Shown here piece by piece: positions 6,779 to 9,662 of a stretch of DNA of 9,662 bases. The notes under the pieces were generated by a model. The model was not told the DNA's origin. It ran no database searches and saw only the letters and a list, made by a program, of their open reading frames with translations. This DNA comes from an uncultured Clostridia bacterium (lineage in GTDB: Bacteria > Bacillota > Clostridia > Oscillospirales > Acutalibacteraceae): contig CALWVC010000213.1 of NCBI GenBank assembly GCA_944384865.1, positions 1 to 9,662 of the forward strand. The letters run 5' to 3'. Position numbers and translations under genes: made by a program. Position 1 is the stretch's first letter. Every line of letters begins with the position of its first letter.

Positions 6779-7157
6779 TTTATGGATCATTGTGTGTAAT
6801 GGGTTTTTGAAAATAGATTCTGTGGCGAAATCTTATTCTCTGAGCATTTCCCGTTTATCACCCTGGGATTTGTCTTATACCAGCGAGGAAGCGATCGGGC
6901 GTTTATTTATAAAACTGTATTTTCATAAATTTGTAAAACAGTTGCCGGGCGCTTTTTATTACATTTGTTTTTGGGGTGCAGATCAGTTTTACCTGGAGAG
7001 CAGCAACGGCCGTCGTATAGGCGACGGTTTGATAGCCGGTTATGACGATGACAGTGGGACTTATACGATCGTTGCACGAAGAGCGGGTGTATATGACTTC
7101 ATGGGAATACTCCCTGCGTCTTTACTGAATAACCCCCAAAACGGGGAAACGGCATAG
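6747..7157 (+). CDS. Hypothetical protein, unrecognised, possibly a gene remnant
   Basis: An open frame of 136 codons starts at the ATG at 6747, which lies inside the hairpin and has no ribosome site; the frame is open back to the TAA at 6711. Later starts such as the TTG at 6807 are also possible. I do not recognise the protein. The second half has an alternating, beta-like pattern (GADQFYLESSNGRRIGD, GTYTIVARRAGVYDFMGI) that looks translated, while the first 25 residues overlap the hairpin and the end of the WYL fragment and may not be natural. No signal peptide or clear membrane segment is visible, although LWIIVC and FYYICFW are hydrophobic. It may be the C-terminal part of a gene whose 5' end was lost at the junction. 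Its stop is inside the following hairpin terminator, which fits a real gene end. Confidence 0.4.
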   Translation: MQMPGGTERISLWIIVCNGFLKIDSVAKSYSLSISRLSPWDLSYTSEEAIGRLFIKLYFHKFVKQLPGAFYYICFWGADQFYLESSNGRRIGDGLIAGYDDDSGTYTIVARRAGVYDFMGILPASLLNNPQNGETA

Positions 7158-7177
7158 CCGAAGCTCGCCGTTTCCCC
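7143..7177 (-). terminator. Strong hairpin, probable rho-independent terminator between convergent genes
   Basis: GGGGAAACGGC (7143-7153) pairs perfectly with GCCGTTTCCCC (7167-7177). Read on the - strand the loop contains AGC-TTCG-GCT, an extra 3-bp stem closed by the very stable UUCG tetraloop, and the stem is followed by GTTTT. That favours use on the - strand, ending transcripts of the NHL-type gene 165 bases upstream, though the + strand frame also stops within it (TAG at 7155-7157) and it may work both ways. The T-run is only four bases long. Confidence 0.6.
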
Positions 7178-7341
7178 AAAACAATCTTATGCTGTTTTAT
7201 TGGTGCCGCCCTAACAAGCGTCCTGTTCCTTTTAGAAAGATGTATTTTGCAGTCGCGGATGCAAGTCTTATTGCTTTGCATGGAAGATCATGCTGTAAAA
7301 TGTCGCTGAAAAAGCAAACAAAGATGAAATGCAGCACATGC
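7178..7341. other. Non-coding gap downstream of the NHL-type gene
   Basis: I see no gene or RNA in this stretch. A short inverted repeat GCATG/CATGC with a 6-base loop lies near 7281-7296 and lacks a T-run. It appears to be the 3' untranslated region of the - strand gene before the terminator hairpin. Confidence 0.4.
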
Positions 7342-8016
7342 TTATGATAACATATAGATGCCGGATTCGGAAAGCACGATCTCGCTGTTATAAGTTTTCA
7401 GGTACTGATAAACCGGCTCGTCAAGCAAGGCGATGGATTCCATGTGAAAGGTTTCCAGATCAATCGCGCAGATCGCGCCGTTATTGGCGGAGGTTACGAT
7501 CAGTTGCCGGTTTTCTAAAAACAGGCCGTGGGGTTCGTTTAGCCCGCCGGAGGCGCTGCCGCCAATAATAAAGTCATGCCGCATCGAAGCGGCGTTATAT
7601 TTTATAACGGCGTTGTTTTCAGGAAAAGTACACCAGATAAAATTGCCGTCAACCGCAACGTCTGCCGGGCCGAACCCTTTATATTTCAATATGCCGTTCC
7701 ATTTTTTGTTACCGTTGCTGTCGAAAATCATGGCGTGTCCGTCCGGATATGTTACAAAAAGCCGGTGATTGGGTAGCTGTGCAGTTTTACAATTGATAAA
7801 ATCGCTTAGATGCTGCTCAAATGCATCAAAATGGTTGCCGAATTTGGTCAAAAGATAAACGCTGCGAGTAATCAGAGAGGTGTTACCGGTTACCAGATCG
7901 TGAAATTTATAAGAGATCACATAGTCGTTTTCCATTTTGCTTTGCATTGCGGGAAAAATAAATCCATTCCCGGAAGCCAGCATTGAGATAGCGCCCTTGG
8001 CATAAATTTTTTTCAT
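7342..8016 (-). CDS. NHL-repeat / beta-propeller-like protein
   Basis: This intact 224-residue frame starts at an ATG (MKKIYAKGAI) and ends in TAA. An AAAGG lies on the - strand about 14 bases upstream, rather far for a ribosome site, but no other start fits. Blade-like repeats are visible: LFVTYPDGHAMIFDSNGN, GFGPADVAVDGNFIWC with ENNAVIKYNA, GGLNEPHGLFLENRQLIV with NNGAICAIDLETF, and EIVLSESGIYML. The phrases GPADVAVDG and LNEPHGLFL are typical of NHL repeats, which form propellers used for binding proteins, RNA or ligands. Four or fewer blades fit, so it is a small or incomplete propeller unless it dimerises. No signal peptide or membrane segment is clear, so it is probably cytoplasmic. 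Its function is unknown. It has its own promoter and lies 89 bases downstream of the CmpB-like gene. Confidence 0.7.
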   Translation of the reverse strand: MKKIYAKGAISMLASGNGFIFPAMQSKMENDYVISYKFHDLVTGNTSLITRSVYLLTKFGNHFDAFEQHLSDFINCKTAQLPNHRLFVTYPDGHAMIFDSNGNKKWNGILKYKGFGPADVAVDGNFIWCTFPENNAVIKYNAASMRHDFIIGGSASGGLNEPHGLFLENRQLIVTSANNGAICAIDLETFHMESIALLDEPVYQYLKTYNSEIVLSESGIYMLS

Positions 8017-8030
8017 CGTTTAAACGGCTG

Positions 8031-8035
8031 CCTTT
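8031..8035 (-). promoter_or_regulatory. Candidate Shine-Dalgarno of the NHL-type gene
   Basis: The - strand reads AAAGG followed by a 14-base gap to the ATG at 8016. The gap is longer than usual and the match is modest, so translation may be weak. Confidence 0.3.
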
Positions 8036-8055
8036 CTGATAAAACTCTATCGGTT

Positions 8056-8084
8056 ATTGTATCAAAAACCTTCGGTAAAAGCAA
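8056..8084 (-). promoter_or_regulatory. Sigma-A-type promoter of the NHL-type gene
   Basis: On the - strand TTGCTT (8079-8084) is followed after exactly 17 bases by TACAAT (8056-8061), preceded by TGA, which gives an extended -10 (TGn). It lies 40 bases upstream of the start codon, in the gap after the CmpB-like gene, so the NHL-type gene can be transcribed on its own. Confidence 0.65.
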
Positions 8085-8105
8085 GCGCAACCGGCTTATC
8101 GCTTT

Positions 8106-9560
8106 TTATTTTTCGGAAGGATCGGGGAGCCGCACGGCATTGGGGAATTTTTTCTCCATAAATGCGTCGTCGTAGGCGGCGTCTAAATATTCCTCCAGCT
8201 GGTTGGAGGCGGGCAGCCCCAGCTGCCGTTCCTTGTGGCGGGTAGAGGCCAGAATTGAAACGGTGATATTAAAAACCATGAACACTACCATGATCCAGGT
8301 TACGGCAACGGCGATTTTTTTCGGCGCTTTTTCGATCAAACGCGAAACACGGGGATACAGCTCTTTGATCCAGATCAGACCCAGGATTCCCCAGAAGAAC
8401 GCATAAAGTAAATTGGTTCTGCCGCTGCCGATACTGGAACGGCTGCTTTCATAATTCCAGGAGATAGTGCCGAACGCATACTCCTGAACCAGGCTGCACA
8501 CATATTCAAAAACGCCGCCGATCATCATGCTGATGAAGAACACCCATAAATCCCGGGTCTTTTGCAGTTTATACAGGCATAACGTGAGGATGACTACGCC
8601 GATTCCATATACGCAGTTGAACGGCCCGTAAAGCAGCCCCACGCGGCTTTCGATATAATGGTTGATATACAGACAATACAGCGTTTCGATCAAAACGCCG
8701 GTTACGCAGCCGAACATAAAAAGCCAAAACAGTTTGTAAAAACCAATGCCGTGCGCAAAAGGAAGTGCCGCAGTATTGGCGCGCGGCGGTTTTGGGGTTT
8801 TGTTTTTTTGCTGTTTTCGCAAGTCCCGCCGCATCTGTTCCAGCGCCTGACCGTGTTTATCAGAGCGCAGATTCGGAAACGCATGCAACAGTCGTTTTTG
8901 CAGCCAATTTTGATTCACCAGATTTTGAAGTTTTTGTTTTAAATCGGCGACGTCTTCGCGGATGCTTTTAGACAGCGCGTTCGAGGATTCGGAGATCTTC
9001 TGATTCAATAGGTCGATATTTTTGAGCTTTTTGTTTAGCTTGAAGAAGGTTATGAAAGAAACGATGATATCTAACAGCAAAATCGAATAAAAAATGAGTA
9101 TACCGGTCAGCAGAGACCATTCTGGGAATTTATCTATCAGATCGAACAGCATCGGAATGATCAGCTTGTAAGCGATCAGGCCGCAGACGGTCCAGATCAG
9201 CGTGAATTTCAGACAAATATAGCCGTGAAAGTTATAGCGCTCGTGTTCATAGTTCCACAGGCGGTTACGGGTAATGAGATGAATCAGAAATCCCACAGAC
9301 AACTCCAATACGGCATTGAGCAGGAAGACCGCGACTGTCAGGACAAAGATGTTTTGAATGTTTTGAACACAGATCATCATGACGATCGTTCCAAAACCGT
9401 AGATCGGGCAGAATGGTCCGAGCAGCATTCCATTATTATGAAAAGTCCGGTTATATACCGCGTGGTAGCCGACCTGTACGCACCAGCCTAAAAATGAGAA
9501 CACAATAAACGAGATTAAATATTGATAGGGGGTATATCCCAGAATGCAAATGTCCGGCAT
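8106..9560 (-). CDS. Tandem CmpB-like putative ABC transporter permease (multi-pass membrane protein)
   Basis: I place the start at 9560 (MPDICILGYT, 484 residues): GGAGG lies five bases upstream, whereas the in-frame ATG at 9572 overlaps that site. The protein carries two copies of the ABC_trans_CmpB-type domain (putative permease family). Copy one, about residues 8-160, has FSFLGWCVQVGYH, GMLLGPFCPIYGFG and LWNYEHERYNFHGY. Copy two, about 275-430, has GCVTGVLIETLY, GLLYGPFNCVYGIG and ISWNYESSRSSIG. Shared GP[FC]..[IV]YG.G and WNYE signatures indicate internal duplication. About ten membrane segments are visible, five per half, with a charged, coiled-coil-like cytoplasmic linker at about 180-265 (ADLKQKLQNLV, RRDLRKQQKNK). 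A short charged tail ends the protein. No ATPase gene is adjacent, so the transport role of the family name is unproven here. It is intact, monocistronic or followed by the NHL-type gene. Confidence 0.8.
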   Translation of the reverse strand: MPDICILGYTPYQYLISFIVFSFLGWCVQVGYHAVYNRTFHNNGMLLGPFCPIYGFGTIVMMICVQNIQNIFVLTVAVFLLNAVLELSVGFLIHLITRNRLWNYEHERYNFHGYICLKFTLIWTVCGLIAYKLIIPMLFDLIDKFPEWSLLTGILIFYSILLLDIIVSFITFFKLNKKLKNIDLLNQKISESSNALSKSIREDVADLKQKLQNLVNQNWLQKRLLHAFPNLRSDKHGQALEQMRRDLRKQQKNKTPKPPRANTAALPFAHGIGFYKLFWLFMFGCVTGVLIETLYCLYINHYIESRVGLLYGPFNCVYGIGVVILTLCLYKLQKTRDLWVFFISMMIGGVFEYVCSLVQEYAFGTISWNYESSRSSIGSGRTNLLYAFFWGILGLIWIKELYPRVSRLIEKAPKKIAVAVTWIMVVFMVFNITVSILASTRHKERQLGLPASNQLEEYLDAAYDDAFMEKKFPNAVRLPDPSEK

Positions 9561-9565
9561 AGCGT

Positions 9566-9570
9566 CCTCC
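9566..9570 (-). promoter_or_regulatory. Shine-Dalgarno that decides the CmpB-like start
   Basis: The - strand GGAGG is five bases before the ATG at 9560. The alternative ATG at 9572 is part of ATGGAGG itself and has no site of its own, so the shorter protein is preferred. Confidence 0.8.
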
Positions 9571-9589
9571 ATGGTTATGCGATATCCTT

Positions 9590-9618
9590 ATTATACAGAA
9601 AAAACCGATAAAATGCAA
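9590..9618 (-). promoter_or_regulatory. Sigma-A-type promoter of the CmpB-like gene
   Basis: On the - strand TTGCAT (9613-9618) and a perfect TATAAT (9590-9595) are separated by 17 bases. The start codon is 30 bases further on, giving a short leader of roughly 20 bases. Confidence 0.8.
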
Positions 9619-9621
9619 CCA

Positions 9622-9659
9622 TATATGCGCATTTGCCTGGTTATAACATCTATATGCGC
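9622..9659. repeat. Direct repeat TATATGCGC upstream of the promoter
   Basis: TATATGCGC occurs at 9622-9630 and again at 9651-9659, 29 bases apart, that is nearly three helical turns. Both copies lie just upstream of the -35 box of the CmpB-like gene, where an activator would bind. No regulator can be named. Confidence 0.4.
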
Positions 9660-9662
9660 CCC

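Noticed and set aside
7099..7281. Small - strand open frame of 60 codons
   Set aside because: It runs through the terminator hairpin, lacks a ribosome site and has no family resemblance.
7178..7341. tRNA or small RNA in the gap
   Set aside because: I looked for cloverleaf arms and a promoter and saw neither.
8083..8104. Hairpin AAGCG/CGCTT followed by a T-rich run on the + strand
   Set aside because: The stem is only five base pairs with a 12-base loop, the T-run is on the strand without an upstream gene, and it overlaps the NHL-type promoter. Too weak for a terminator.

Overview
The window looks like a chromosomal segment of a gut-type Firmicute, probably Clostridia of the Oscillospirales kind. 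This is inferred from protein families and style (a Firmicutes-type VirD4 coupling-protein remnant, PAS/GAF/GGDEF/EAL proteins with degenerate GGDEF motifs, a VTC-domain plus DUF4956 pair, a WYL-type regulator and a CmpB-like membrane protein), not from a marker gene. There is no rRNA, tRNA, CRISPR array or intact transposase.

The left two thirds (1-about 6780, + strand) is a row of broken and fused genes. It opens with a scrap of a type IV coupling protein joined to a PAS-containing cyclic-di-GMP protein. That protein (PAS, PAS-like, degenerate GGDEF, GAF, degenerate GGDEF, EAL) is cut by an amber codon at 142, a frameshift before 582 and a TGA at 1559. From 1565 a 1206-codon frame stays open. 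Its EAL domain is cut just before the expected EGVE motif and continues in frame into the last part of a CheB methylesterase, a complete-looking CheR methyltransferase, a coiled coil and a PAS domain. Next come a VTC-domain gene with a nonsense codon and a frameshift in an A7 tract, a truncated DUF4956 membrane-protein gene with a likely 2-bp insertion, and the N-terminal part of a WYL-type regulator ending near a perfect 11-bp hairpin. The pattern suggests a decaying accessory region, possibly part of a former integrative conjugative element, with several deletion scars. Mis-assembly cannot be excluded from sequence alone.

The right third looks healthy. An unrecognised + strand frame (6747-7157) ends in a strong hairpin that separates it from two - strand genes: an NHL-repeat/beta-propeller-like protein (7342-8016) and a tandem CmpB-like membrane protein (8106-9560). 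Each - strand gene has its own good sigma-A-type promoter. No functional pathway links the left block to the right block.

The most notable object is the 1565-5185 chimera, which would place a CheR-type methyltransferase behind a GAF/GGDEF/EAL sensory module. No fully convincing new system is present. The fusion, the A AAA AAC heptamer in the VTC gene and the repeats upstream of the membrane-protein promoter deserve checking.
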